NCBI GenBank assembly: GCA_041908765.1
Contig: JAYREU010000021.1
Span: forward strand, 1-57,957
Reading direction: 5' to 3'
DNA: 57,957 nt
DNA from: CAYUST01 sp041908765
Lineage (GTDB): Bacteria > Patescibacteriota > Gracilibacteria > Absconditabacterales > Absconditicoccaceae
A program made the translations under genes and the position numbers. The notes beneath the pieces are model-generated. The model made no database searches and was not told the origin of the DNA. It was given only the letters and a program-made list of their open reading frames with translations. Below are positions 18,825 to 29,728 of the stretch, one piece after another (position 1 is the first letter of the stretch; every line of letters starts with the position of its first letter).

Positions 18825-20126
18825 ATGAAACGTACGTTTGATCCCTTAGCGCGCGAAGCATTACGTATTATGCAAGAGACCTCTGAGCATCTTTTTTTGA
18901 CGTGAAGAGCAGGAACGGGTAAGTCTACCTTATTGACGCATTTTTTGCAAACCACCACCAAAGAAGTGGTGGTGCTTGCTCCTACGGGAGTTGCCGCACT
19001 CAATGTAGGTGGACAAACTATTCATAGTTTTTGTAAATTCAGCACTACGGTGACGCCCGAAGAAGCGAGAAAATCAGGCACCAAATTCCGCAAAGATGAT
19101 CTCATTGATGCAATTGATATGATTATCATAGACGAAATTTCAATGGTGAGAGCTGACCTTTTCGACTGTATCGATATTTTTTTACAGACCGCTAAGGGTG
19201 TAGATCTTCCCTTTGGTGGCATACAAATGGTTTTTGTTGGAGATCTTTACCAACTCCCGCCGATCGTGACGAGCACGGAGAGAGCCTATTTTCAACACGT
19301 CTATCCTTCGCCGTATTTTTTTGATGCAAAGGTATGTGCACGTCCAGAGTGGCAGATGCAATTCATAGAATTGGAAGTAGTCTATAGACAACAAGATCAA
19401 CATTTTTTGGATATTCTCAATAAAATTAGAAACAAAACAATTCAAGAAGCTGAACTCAAAACACTCAATGCACAGGTCAAGAAAGCACCTCAGAAGGTCC
19501 CTTTGGGATCTCTCTACCTCGTTGCCAAAAATGCAACTGCCGAGCAAATAAATCAACAAGAACTTGATCGTCTTCCCGGAGATACACGAACTTTTGGGGC
19601 GAATGTCTCAGGACGTTTCGAACAAAAAAACTTTCCGACCGCACAACAACTCCAACTCAAGATTGGCGCGCAAGTCATGTTCGTTGCCAATGATACGTCA
19701 GGTGGAGAACGAGTAAATGGCACATTATGAGTAGTGACTGCAATTGATGAAGAGGAATCAAGTGTGACGGTAAAAATTTTTGGCGGTGACGAGGTGATAG
19801 TAGCACCACATGAATGGAAAGTACGTCAGTATATCTACGATCAAAAGAAGAAAGTACTTACCAGTGAAGCTGTAGGCTCATTTACTCAGCTCCCGTTGAA
19901 ACTTTGTTGGTCGACCACTATTCACAAAAGTCAGTGAAAGACCTATGATCAAGTCATTTTCGATGCATCAGGCATCTTTGAAAAAGGGCAGTTGTATGTT
20001 GCACTCTCTCGTTGTAGAACTCTCGAAGGTATTCATCTCATTGCTCCTATCAAAACCTCTCAAGCAATGATCGATTATCGTATTACGAAGTTTATTGCTA
20101 CCTATCAGGAAATTATTTCTTTGTAG
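18825..20126 (+). CDS. PIF1/RecD-like superfamily 1 DNA helicase
   Basis: 433 residues. Walker A is FLTGRAGTGKSTLL at residues 25-38, with G27 from TGA at 18903. VVVLAPTGVAALNVGGQTIHSF is the PIF1 motif Ia, IIIDEISMVRADLFDCID is motif II, GDLYQLPPIV is motif III, and WSTTIHKSQGKTYDQVIFD with LYVALSRCRTLEG are motifs V and VI; the HKSQGKT Gly is TGA. These place it with PIF1-like helicases that unwind DNA 5' to 3'. It is a compact version without extra N-terminal domains. It is preceded by the SLH-like gene and followed by a 324-nt spacer. Confidence 0.92.
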
Positions 20127-20450
20127 CAACTCGATACGGAGGTATTCGAAGAAAAAAACAGATACTTGCATTACGGTTTGCATCAAAAAATTCTCTTCGA
20201 TCAAACAATTTTCGCGTCTTCGACCAAGTCGAAGAGGATAATGGCTTTTTTGACATATTTTTTTTGAGCCAATCAAATGTCCTCCAGGTGAGTCAGAAAT
20301 GAGGTCTTTTGGCTCATTTGTGGCTATTTCTAGCCAAATTCATGTCTCATACTGCACTGTTGAAATGGTGAGTCATTTTTTGACAGAACCCCTTATTTTC
20401 CCTATACTTACTAGGCAGAAAACTTTTTATTGTTCACCTGTGACCCACGT
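20127..20450. other. Spacer between the helicase and pilB-like genes
   Basis: No credible code-25 reading frame was found. It holds a hairpin TCTTCGAC-CAA-GTCGAAGA (about 20217-20236) with a T-run 14 nt later, a possible inefficient terminator for the helicase. Repeated GAGCCAATCAAATG / GGCTCATTTGTGGC segments follow, and then the promoter given below. Confidence 0.5.
20380..20408 (+). promoter_or_regulatory. Consensus sigma-70 promoter for the pilB-like gene
   Basis: TTGACA (20380-20385), a 17-nt spacer, TATACT (20403-20408). The expected transcript start near 20415 leaves a leader of about 36 nt before ATG 20451. Confidence 0.75.
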
Positions 20451-21770
20451 ATGAGTATTTTTACCGACAACCCAGCCTTAGAACAGTATCTGGGAGGTAT
20501 GCAAAAAGCGATTGATGAAAGAGATATCATCAGTGTTTTTGATAATTTGTTGACGATTGCTACAGAAGCGGGATGTTCGGATATTCATATTGAGCCAGGC
20601 AAGGATATGAGCAGAATTAGACTAAGAATTGATGGTGTCTTGCGTGAGCTGATTCAGTATCCAGCACGTTTGCACGATAACGTAATTGCGAAATTTAAGA
20701 TTGAATCCTGACAGATGCGCCCCGATGAAAAGAGATTGCCACAGGATGCCCGTGTATCTACTGCAACATTGACCGGCAAAGAACTTGATCTGCGTGCGAA
20801 TACGATCCCGACCGTTTGGGGTGAAAAATTAGTAATGAGGTTGGTAGATAAGTCTAAAAAGACTCCGCCGTTGAGCGTCTTGGGTATTGAATGAATCAAT
20901 GGAGAAATTATAGCCAGAAATATTGATTTCCCGAATGGGATTATCGTAGTTACGTGACCGACGGGTTCGGGTAAAACAACGACGTTGTACGCTGCGTTGG
21001 ATATTTTGAATACGGTTGAAGTAAATATTACGACCTATGAAGATCCGGTAGAAATCAAGGTAGCAGGACTCAATCAGTCACAAGTGAGGGCTGATATTGG
21101 GTTTACGTTTGCACAAGGTTTGAGAGCTGCACTGAGACAAGATCCGGATATTATCATGGTGTGAGAGATTCGTGATTTCGAGACACTTTCCACAGCGATG
21201 GAAGCAGCGATGACGGGACATTTGGTATTCTCTACGGTGCATACGAATTCAGCAACTGAAACTATTACGAGAGTGATGAACTTCGGCGCTCAGCCATATA
21301 TGATTACGGGTACGTTCAATGTGATCGTCGCACAAAGATTGTGAAGAAAAATCCGTGACGATGCAAAAATTGAAATGAACGTCAAAGATAAATTTCCTGA
21401 ACTTTTCGAATCAGCGAGACAGTCCATTTTGACGATGAAACCAGATGCACTCGAAAGAGAAACACGTATGAGAAACATCACGAGCAAACAACTAGAATGG
21501 TTTATCTCTGACGGCATGGCAATTTGACCTGATCCAGATAAGGGCCTCGATGCATATAAATGAAGAGTTGGTTTGTATGAGATGCTTGAGTTCGACGAAG
21601 AAATTAAGACCATGCTCCTCGATGGTGAAAGAGCACTCGCAGTAGAAAAATACGCCCTCGAAGAAAAATGAATGGTCAACCTCGAAAGAGACGCTGTCTT
21701 CAAAATGATTCAAGGACAACTCGGTATCGAGGAGGTATATAGATTGGTGAAGCATAAGAAGTATAAGTAG
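20451..21770 (+). CDS. Type IV pilus / type II secretion ATPase (PilB/GspE family)
   Basis: 439 residues with about ten TGA glycines. DNLLTIATEAGCSDIHIEPG and RIRLRIDGVLREL form the N2-like domain; GIIVVTGPTGSGKTTTLYAALDIL is Walker A (G169 from TGA). ITTYEDPVEIKVAGLNQSQV is the Asp box, GLRAALRQDPDIIMVGEIRDFETLSTAMEAAMTGHLVFSTVHTNSA holds Walker B and the His box (listed as key blocks), and RVGLYEMLEFDEEIK is the usual tail. It lacks the long N-terminal domain of full PilB and the four-Cys zinc motif. The ATPase powers pilus assembly at the inner membrane. It has its own strong promoter; the WG-repeat gene follows 23 nt later. Confidence 0.9.
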
Positions 21771-21793
21771 AAAGTTTATTTTTTACTTCATCG

Positions 21794-24295
21794 ATGTCTA
21801 AGCTACCAACCAAGTCTCATAACATATCCAATGATGCATCACTTTTTCAAGATATACAAGAACAACAAACTCAACTCCAAAAACAGGCGCTAGAGGTTTT
21901 TCATGCAACTGAAAAATACGATGAACACGCGGAGAGAGATGAACAGGGAGCACATACGAGTAGACAACTTTTGGAGTCACTGACCACGGGAAAGTCTTTT
22001 TCTGAGCTCTATGATGAAGCAGTCAACGAACAAGAAAAACAACGTTTGCTCACCACCCAAATTTCCCAAACTATCACCAACGAGCAACTGACCTTCGAGC
22101 AAAAAAAAGATGCCATCGATCAGCTCGAACAATCTTGTGGCAACAAAATGTATGTCATAGCATTCAATACCTTGATTGAAGAACACGCAATTTCTCCTTG
22201 TTTCTCCCCCGAGTACTACCAACAGTTGATCACGATAGATACAGAGATCCAAGCACGTAGAGACCTAGAGATCAGTGACTTCATGCAAATGATCAGCGAT
22301 CTGATGCAAACATCGACCACCGTGACTGACCCGATCGCGAGACAGGATATCGTCCTCAAAATGTGAATCATCATGATCTTGTGAAGTGGTATCAATGTCA
22401 GGAAAATTCACGAGGCAGAACTTATGAGACTCAAACAAGAATTTGCGAGTTTATTTTTCGAGATTCCTCCTGGGAAAAATGGATCAGGCACCAAGAAATT
22501 ATTGAGAACTATCATGAAATCATACACGAGTATTGAACTCAATGCTGATCTACATCGTATCTATCCACCCCTAGAGAAGTTTGTAGAAATGATTGATCAG
22601 CTCCTTGAAATTAGTAAGCACAAAGAGCCTGATCTATCGTATGCATGGAAAAATTTTGCATTTATGCACCATGCGATTTCCACTATGCATCGTGATAAGA
22701 TGGCGAATGTGATTGATAATGTGATCCCTGCAGAACTTTACTACACAGGAGATGTTGAACATATGCAAAAGTTATGAGAACTACGAAATGTGATTCAACA
22801 TGATCCCAAGAAGTTGCAAGATTATTTTATGCTCTTACATTATATAGTTGATGCGAGAGAAGATGCTCCCAAAATCTCAGATAGTCTTGGAGATTTGAGT
22901 ATTGCTGACTCATTCAAATATACTGTAGCAAACACGCAGCGACAAAGATCCTTGCAAGAAATATATAATTTCGATGTACAAAAAGTCTGTCCCGAAGTTG
23001 CACAAATCTTGGCATGGAATAGCACGAACTTTCCATTTCCATTTTTCCTAGAGACAAGATGACGAGACCGATGCGTCGAGCATCTGACCAAAGAATGGGT
23101 CCTGCGACATATTCGCAGTAGAGATAGTTTCAAAGATCACCTTGATCTCAAATCACTCATCAAAAAAGTCTGACTCGACACCCTTAAAGCCGATAAAGAC
23201 GGTATGTGGATATTGATGAAGTGTATGACGGAGAAATTGAAGTGAGAGTCGTATGATACCGTCCAAATTGATTCGTATGGGAATGTGTATCGACAGTTGC
23301 GAGAAGAAATAAATGAAAGAGAAAGGGTCAACATTCCTAGTCCTGACAGAGAACGAGTATGAACAAGTATCGATGACAGGAGTATTCACTTTGATAATGA
23401 ATCAGTCATAGCTACAGGCGAGTATGTTACTACTCGTGAGAAAGCATATACGTGATACCAGAAACTGAGCATTTACAAAGACTTTATCAGGGTTTTCGTC
23501 AAAGAAGGTCATAAAGATGATGGAGAGATTATCTGAGAGGTGGCAAATGATTGTTTTGTGCTTAGAAAATGAAGTAGACATGAAATTTGCAGACGAGGCA
23601 AACATCATCCAGGAACTATATATTATAAAGACTCAGATGTTATACTTTCCTGAGTTTCGGATGGATGGATACGTGAGCAAAATTCTACCAACAAAACTAT
23701 TACTTTTATTGATATCAACTTAGACGAACAACTTTCTTTCTCAGTAAATGAGTACAAAAAAGTTGGAGAATTTCATGAAGGACTAGCGCGATGTACAAAA
23801 AATGAAACTGCACGATCACGAACCTACGGCTTCATCGACAAAACGGGTAAAGAAGTTATTCCTTGTGAGTATGATCGAGTTTCTGATTTCAGTGAGTGAG
23901 TATGTGCCGTACGCAAAGATGGGGCGTACTATTTCATTAACCAACAGGGGAAAATTGTTTTTAGACCAGATGAGTATTTTCAGAAAATTTATCCGAATGC
24001 AATAAGTAACAATCGCAGAAAGAAATATTATATTGATCAAGCACATCCATTTTCTTGTGGTTTCACGAGAGTAGAGTACAAAACCAAAATGCATCCAGCA
24101 AGATTTGGCGAGCAATGATATCCAGAATTTCGTACAAGATTTTTTGATAAACACTGAAAACAACTCAAATTTCCTGGATCTATGATCATTACTGCTGCCT
24201 CAGATTTCTGCGGATGAATCGCCAAAGTCCAACTTCAGGATGGCTCGCGAGGATTGATTGATACGTTTGGGAATTTCTATCCGGTGAGTGGGTAA
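21794..24295 (+). CDS. Large WG-repeat protein of unknown role
   Basis: 833 residues, kept open only by reading many TGA codons as Gly. The first 400 residues are helical and charged, partly coiled coil (IQEQQTQLQKQALEVF, NEQEKQRLLTTQ). After about residue 640 there are WG-type repeats: RTYGFIDKTGKEVIPCEYDRVSDFSEGVCAVRKDG and KYYFI-like steps, later FCGGIAKVQLQDGSRGLIDTFGNFYPVSG (key pattern: G-F-I-D-K-T-G, I-P-x-x-Y-D, F-S-E-G). WG repeats form beta-propeller-like or repeat folds of unknown ligand. It directly follows the pilB-like gene, possibly in the same transcript, and ends before a terminator at 24364. Confidence 0.75.
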
Positions 24296-24601
24296 TTACT
24301 TTTGATCGGCAACGCACAAGTCTGGGAATTTCATAAATAACGCACAAAGCATCACTGACATAAGCAACCTCACGGGGACCCTCTGGGAGTGAGGTTGCTT
24401 TGCAGGAGATAGGTGATTTGTATCACTACGGAAGACCTGCGTTGCCTAGATTTTTTTGCTACTTTTTGGATCATGCCAAAAAGGAGGCCCCCCGGCAGGG
24501 GAAGAAAATAAGAGATAAAATAATGAGAAAATGCATTTCCACTTTCCATTTTCAACCTTCAACTTTTCCTGGATTCTTCGCTGCGCTCAGAATGACGAAT
24601 A
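24296..24601. repeat. Repeat-rich spacer
   Basis: No gene seen. It contains the terminator at 24364-24401, a CTTTTTGG-ATCATG-CCAAAAAG palindrome (about 24463-24485), a TTTTCAACCTTCAACTTTT stretch, and a copy of the CCTGGATTCTTCGC...CAGAATGACG repeat (24568-24597) that ends next to the stop codon of recG. Confidence 0.6.
24364..24401 (+). terminator. Intrinsic terminator
   Basis: GCAACCTCAC / GTGAGGTTGC forms a perfect 10-bp stem with a 15-nt loop, followed by TTT. It serves the WG-repeat gene. Confidence 0.7.
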
Positions 24602-26653
24602 TTACACCATCATCCCATCTAAACTCTCTTGCAAATCATTAGAGATGAATGGAGAAATCATATCGGGATGATGCTCGAGGAGATCGAGCGCAGCATGCTG
24701 TGTTTTTTCGACAAAGGCGGTATCGTTGATGATAGAGAGTGGGAGGTCGGTGATACCAGATTGTCTGATACCGAGGAGTTCACCACTGCCACGTGCTTCG
24801 AGATCAAGCTGTGCGAGCACGTGTCCACTGTGCTGTTGTTCGAGGTGACGGAGTCTCGCGTAGGCTTCTCACGATTTGTGTTTGGTTTGCAAAAAACAAT
24901 ACGACTGGAGATCAGATCTTCCGACTCTTCAACGCAACTGATGTAATTGTGCGAGGCCGAAACGTTCTGCGTTTTGGATGATCATCGTCGTCGCTTGGGG
25001 GACGTCGATACCGACTTCGATGACCGTCGTCGAGACGAGGATGACGAGTTTGCCGTCCTTGAAATCTTGCATCGTTTTTGTTTTTTCGTCGGCTTTGATT
25101 CTGCCGTGCAGAAGTCATATCTTGCCAGCGAGTTCAGGATAGAGTCCAACGACATCTTGATAGACCTGCTGTGCATTACTTACTTCATCGAGCTTATCAC
25201 TTTCTTCAATCAGTGGCGTAATAATAAACACTTGCTGTTGTTGGGCGATTTTATTCAACAGCCAAGGTTTGAGTTTGAGAAATTCGCTGTGATTGATTAT
25301 CTTGGTAGTAATGGGTTTCCTGCCGGCGGGCATCTCGTCAATCACGCTCACGGCAAACTCCCCGAAATAGACCAACGCAAGCGACCTTGGGATCGGTGTC
25401 GCGGTCATCTGTATAATATGTGGTGATCCAAATTGCTGAAAAAATGCTCTTTGTTTGACGCCAAATTTATGTTGTTCATCGATGATGACGAACTGCAAAT
25501 TGTGGAATGCGATGTCATCTTGGAGGAGTGCATGCGTACCGATGATGATATCTATGGATCCTTGCGCTAGGGCTTGTTTGATGCGTTTTTTCTCCGCAGG
25601 AGGTGTAGATCACGTGAGAAGTCACAGGCGTATTCACAAGGGGAGCAACAACTTAGCGAGAGTCTGATAATGCTGGAGTGCGAGTACTTCGATAGGTGCC
25701 AAAAACGCAACTTGCGCATGTTGTTTTTTGATGAAGTATCGTGCAACTGCAGTCGCGACGACCGTTTTTCCACTACCTACATCTCCTTGGAGGAGTCTCA
25801 GCATAGAGCGTCAGGTCGTTGTGTCATCGATGATTTCTTTGAGGACTTTTTTTTGCGCGTGGGTGAGAGTATAGGGCAGTGTCTCGATAAATTGCGTGAT
25901 GACGGACCAATCCGGTTTCTCTATGATGTGTGTTTGTTGATAGTCACGTTTGGCGAGTTGTGATGAAATTTGGATGCGAAGGAGTCTTTCAAAAAACATA
26001 CGTTCTTTGGCTTTGTCCAAGGTGGCTCGATCATCAGGACTATGGAGACAACGCATCATCGTGCGCACATCGACGAGATCATATTTTTTGAGCAAACTGT
26101 CGGGCAAGGTCTCTTGGACGCTATCTATGAGCTGAGGCAAGATACGCAAAATCTTTTTGGCAAATCGTGCAGCGCTGATACCCTGGAGGCTTGGATAGAT
26201 CGGGAAAATTTTACCGATAGATCGTTCTACGGTTGCCTCATCATCTGCGGGCACAATATCGGGATGCCAAAAGACTACTTTGCCTCACGTGTATTGTGGT
26301 TTACCGATGATGTAATATCGTTTTTTGGTTTCGAGTTGTCTGAGCAGATAGGTGGTATTGATCCCAGAGATTTTGCACTGTCCGCCCGCTTCGTCTTGGA
26401 GATGAATTTCAGAAAGTTTTTTTCAGGTCGGCGTTCTGATCAAGGATTTTTTGATCACTTGGACTTTGACGGTTTGGAGCGTCTCATCGAAGGTTAGGGT
26501 AGCAACGGTGCTGAGATGCCTTCTATCTTCGTAGGTCCTCGGAAAGTATCGCAAGAGATCATCTGCTGTAGTGATATGTTCGCTCGCCAAAATATTGACG
26601 AACTTATCGGTTGTCTTGAGGAGTTGCTTGAGTGAAAGAGGAGTAGTTGTCAT
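24602..26653 (-). CDS. recG: ATP-dependent DNA helicase RecG
   Basis: 683 residues with TGA as Gly. The N-terminal wedge/OB region includes ADDLLRYFPRTYEDRRHLS and GGQCKISGINTTYL. The motor carries LTHAQKKVLKEI, LLQGDVGSGKTVVA (Walker A), VIIDEQHKFGVKQR (DEQH variant of the DExH box, as in RecG), MTATPIPRSLALVYFG, STTVIEVGIDVPQATTMIIQNAERFGLAQLHQLRGRVGR, and the RecG-specific tail LDLEARGSGELLGIRQSG. RecG remodels stalled forks and branched DNA. ATG 26653 gives MTTTPLSLKQ. Only 35 nt separate it from the divergent MFS gene, so their promoters must overlap. Confidence 0.95.
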
Positions 26654-26688
26654 AAGGAAGTCTTGTATGTATCGTATACATATGTATA

Positions 26689-27933
26689 GTGGTGCAAACT
26701 GAAAATGCAAATGAGGACGACGTTTTTGATTTGTTTTATGGCCCAGATATGATCTTACCCACTCAGCGACGACAGAAAAATACGTGGAAGATAGCCTTCA
26801 TGAAGCTTTGCAGGAATGTAATGTTTATCATACCGGTGATAGCTTTGTTTTTCACCGAAAACGGATTGACGTTGACGCAGATTTCATTGTTGCAATCTTG
26901 TTTCTCCATAGCGTTACTGAGTCTCGAAATACCTACGGGATATATCAGTGATAGGTGGGGAAGGAAAACCTCGTTGATTATAGGACATATCGTGATTATC
27001 CTCTGATATGTGGCCTACCGATGGGGGAATGATTTCGGAACGTTTTTGATAGCAGAACTTATTTTGGCACTTGGTTGGGCGTGTGTGTCAGGGAGTGATA
27101 GTGCATTGCTGTACGATACCTTGGACCAAGCAGGCAAGGCAACTGCTGCCAAGAAACGAGAAGGAAGAATTTGATTCGCAGGTGATATAGCTGCGGTGAT
27201 AGGAGGTGTGGCGTGATGATTTCTCTGACATCTCTATGGGTTTGATGGGTTGCGATTGATGAGTGCTGGTATGGTAGCACTGACGCTTCCTGTAGCATTT
27301 TCACTGCAAGAAATTAGAGCGCCTGAACATGTACACCATACCTATCATATGATGGGTGACTTGAATGCAATGGTAACTCATCTCAAAACCAATACACGTA
27401 TGTTGCGATTTATTCTTTTCACAGGAATTTTGTCATATTGTTCGTATGCGCTCGTGCGATCTCAACAACAATGGCTTGCTACCTTGGGTGCCCCCGTGGC
27501 TTGGTTTGGTGTGCTACGAGCAGGCGCAAAGTTGTGTACTGCGTGAGGAGGGCTATTTGCGCATACGTATGATGCCAAGGTCGGACATAGAAGGTGATGG
27601 CTTGGTTTATTGGCAGCCATGATATTCGCTTATGGACTGTTGGCAGTGAGTTCATCTTGGATAGTAGCATTCGCATGACTGTGTCTAGCATTTGCTGCTC
27701 GTGGTATACAAGCACCACTTGGTACTTACTATCTCAATGAACAAGCGACGAGCAAACTGAGAGCAACGATGCTATCAAGTATGAGTATGGTGCATCGTTT
27801 ATTTTATGCCATACTCCTGCCTATTCAATGACGAATTGGAGATACGTATGGGTATCCCGTTATGTTTGTGACCGCAGGCATATTCTTTGTGTTCGTCTGA
27901 GGAATATCTTTGGTACAGATGTTAAAAAACTAA
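26689..27933 (+). CDS. Major facilitator superfamily transporter
   Basis: 414 residues, about 12 membrane helices. The loop between helices 2 and 3 is TGYISDRWGRKTSLIIG, the MFS signature (G-x-x-x-D-R-x-G-R-K). ALGWACVSGSDSALLYDTLDQ is typical of helix 4 and the start of loop 4-5 in DHA-type permeases. Many membrane glycines are TGA. Substrate unknown; drug or small-molecule efflux is common in this group. No in-frame ATG lies near the 5' end, so GTG 26689 (or 26692) is the likely start; ATG 26749 would shorten it by 20 residues but keep all helices. ruvX follows after 23 nt. Confidence 0.85.
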
Positions 27934-27956
27934 TTTTTTTTACTACCTTATTTATC

Positions 27957-28358
27957 ATGGCACATCAAAAAGTTCCACAAATTCTCTGAGTTGATCGAGG
28001 GACACAATACGTAGGTATGGCATATGCGCATCCTGAGACCAAGATTGTTTTCCCTATTGGGTATTTGATGAATGATCCAGGACTCTTTTTCTCTATTGGC
28101 GATGTTTTGGAGAGATATCATATCGGCACGGTAGTGATAGGCTATCCCAAGCAGCACAAAGAATTCCAAACACAGATTGATGCCTTCTTGGAAAACATCA
28201 AATTTATCAATGAAGATATTCGCGTGATCAAAGTAGATGAAGAATATTCATCAGTCGAAGCCCAGGCCAAAACGTGAGAGTATTCCAAAACCTCACAAGA
28301 AGACACCTTGGCAGCGATGGTAATCTTGGAGAACTATTTGCAACAAAAGAATACCTAA
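27957..28358 (+). CDS. ruvX: Holliday-junction resolvase-like protein RuvX/YqgF
   Basis: 133 residues with two TGA glycines. QILGVDRGTQYVGMAYAHP is the RNase H-fold strand 1 with the catalytic Asp; its LG Gly is TGA. YHIGTVVIGYPKQHK matches the family G-x-P block. IRVIKVDEEYSSVEAQAKTGEY is the D/E-E-R-x-(T/S) region, with Y-S-S in place of R-L-T, and DTLAAMVILENYL carries the final Asp. YqgF proteins process pre-16S rRNA or resolve junctions. The catalytic set is present but diverged. It is probably co-transcribed with the MFS gene. Confidence 0.8.
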
Positions 28359-28444
28359 CCATATGTATGCATGCTACCAATGAGAAAGCATATCACGGAA
28401 TGTACCACTTGGGGAGCAGACCACAAAAAAACTCCACCTTTGGC

Positions 28445-28472
28445 TTGACATTCAAAGGCGAATGATTATCAA
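28445..28472 (+). promoter_or_regulatory. Candidate promoter for the sigma-region-4/HARE gene
   Basis: TTGACA (28445-28450), 16 nt, TATCAA (28467-28472), about 43 nt before ATG 28515. The -35 is perfect and the -10 poor. Confidence 0.4.
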
Positions 28473-28514
28473 CTTGATGTTTTTCAACCTTTTACCCTTT
28501 CTTAATTCCTACCC

Positions 28515-29615
28515 ATGGGTTTCAGTATTAAAATGGATGACAAGAAGATCAAAGTAAACCTTGAGGAAACGAATGTCAAAGACATCCTCCAATATTGCAA
28601 ACCCAAGGAACAATTGGTCTTGTTTAGAAAATTCGGACTCACGTCTGGCAAAGAAACACCTCTCCAGAGAATTGGTGAGGAGTACGGCTTGACGAGAGAA
28701 AGAGTCAGACAAATCGAGACACAAGGTTTGATGAGATTCAGAAGACTTATCATAGGCAATGAGAAATATCTCAAAGTCATCGAAGAGGCGAAGAAAATAC
28801 TTGATGCCAACGGTGGTTTCCTCGTAGAGGATGATTTCTTGGCTAAATTATTCAACAAAGGTATCGGCAAATTCAACGCCCAAGAGCTCAAGATGATTAT
28901 CGTTTCTGATTTCGATATCTACTATCTCAAAAGAAATAAACGTCTCAACAAAGGCTTCTACATTGATCCCTTGTTCGAAGACCTTTTGACCGATATGTCT
29001 GTATACATCACTACGTATTTTCAGAAAAAAGATCAAGCAGAGGATATGTACGAGTTCGTAGGAAAACTCAAAACGAAATACTCAGCAGAATACGAAGATA
29101 TCGCTTACCTCGAGAACAACCTCTTCTATACTAACTTCTTCAAGTCAATCAAAGGTATCTCTACCTTCTATGGTAAAGTTGGTTTGGATTCGTTCACTGA
29201 GGTTAACCCAACGACTATCAAGCAAAAAATTCTCTATATTTTGAGAAGACTCAACAAACCTGTACATTACCAAGAAATGGCTTCCAAAGTCGTTGAATGG
29301 TTCCCAGAGAAGTCTGTCAAAGTAAATACGGTCCACAATGAACTCGTCAAAAACAATGACATGTTCGTCAATATGGGATTGGGTATCTATGGTCTCAAGG
29401 AGTGGGGATTTGAAGGTGGTAGCGTCAAAGATATCATCGAACGTATCCTCAAGAAATTCGATAGAGCAATGACTATCAAAGAGATTTCAAAAGAAGTCCT
29501 CAAAGAGAAGATGGTTTCTCCCAATACGATCGTGTTGACCCTTCAGAAATACAAAATGCTCTTCCAACGCATTGAGAAGTGAGTCTATCAAATGGCAACC
29601 AAAGCTAAGAAATAA
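28515..29615 (+). CDS. Sigma-70 region 4-like / HARE-HTH regulatory protein
   Basis: 366 residues. Residues 20-80 contain LFRKFGL...TPLQRIGEEYGLTRERVRQIETQGLMRFRRL (the region 4 helix-turn-helix that contacts the -35 box; key part RIGEEYGLTRERVRQIE). There is no region 2, so it cannot be a full sigma factor. The C-terminal third has winged-helix HARE-HTH segments: ILYILRRLNKPVHYQEMASKV and DIIERILKKFDRAMTIKEISKEV. HARE-HTH is known from the RNA polymerase delta subunit and chromatin proteins. A role as a transcription factor acting with RNA polymerase is inferred. Its only TGA (29580) adds the tail GVYQMATKAKK. It has its own promoter and terminator. Confidence 0.8.
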
Positions 29616-29642
29616 GGCATACCATTATTCAAATATAGCAAG

Positions 29643-29672
29643 AAGAGTCTTCCCAAAAGGGAGGCTCTTTTT
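29643..29672 (+). terminator. Intrinsic terminator
   Basis: AAGAGTCTTCCC-AAAA-GGGAGGCTCTTT (two G-U pairs) followed by TT, 28 nt after the stop at 29615. Confidence 0.75.
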
Positions 29673-29728
29673 GTATTTTACCTAGATATCTTCTATACTT
29701 ATAGCGTGTTTAGGAGTTAGCATATATC

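Noticed and set aside
28274..28465. Short forward frame after ruvX
   Set aside because: It overlaps the end of ruvX in another frame, which is needed for the family C terminus once TGA is Gly.
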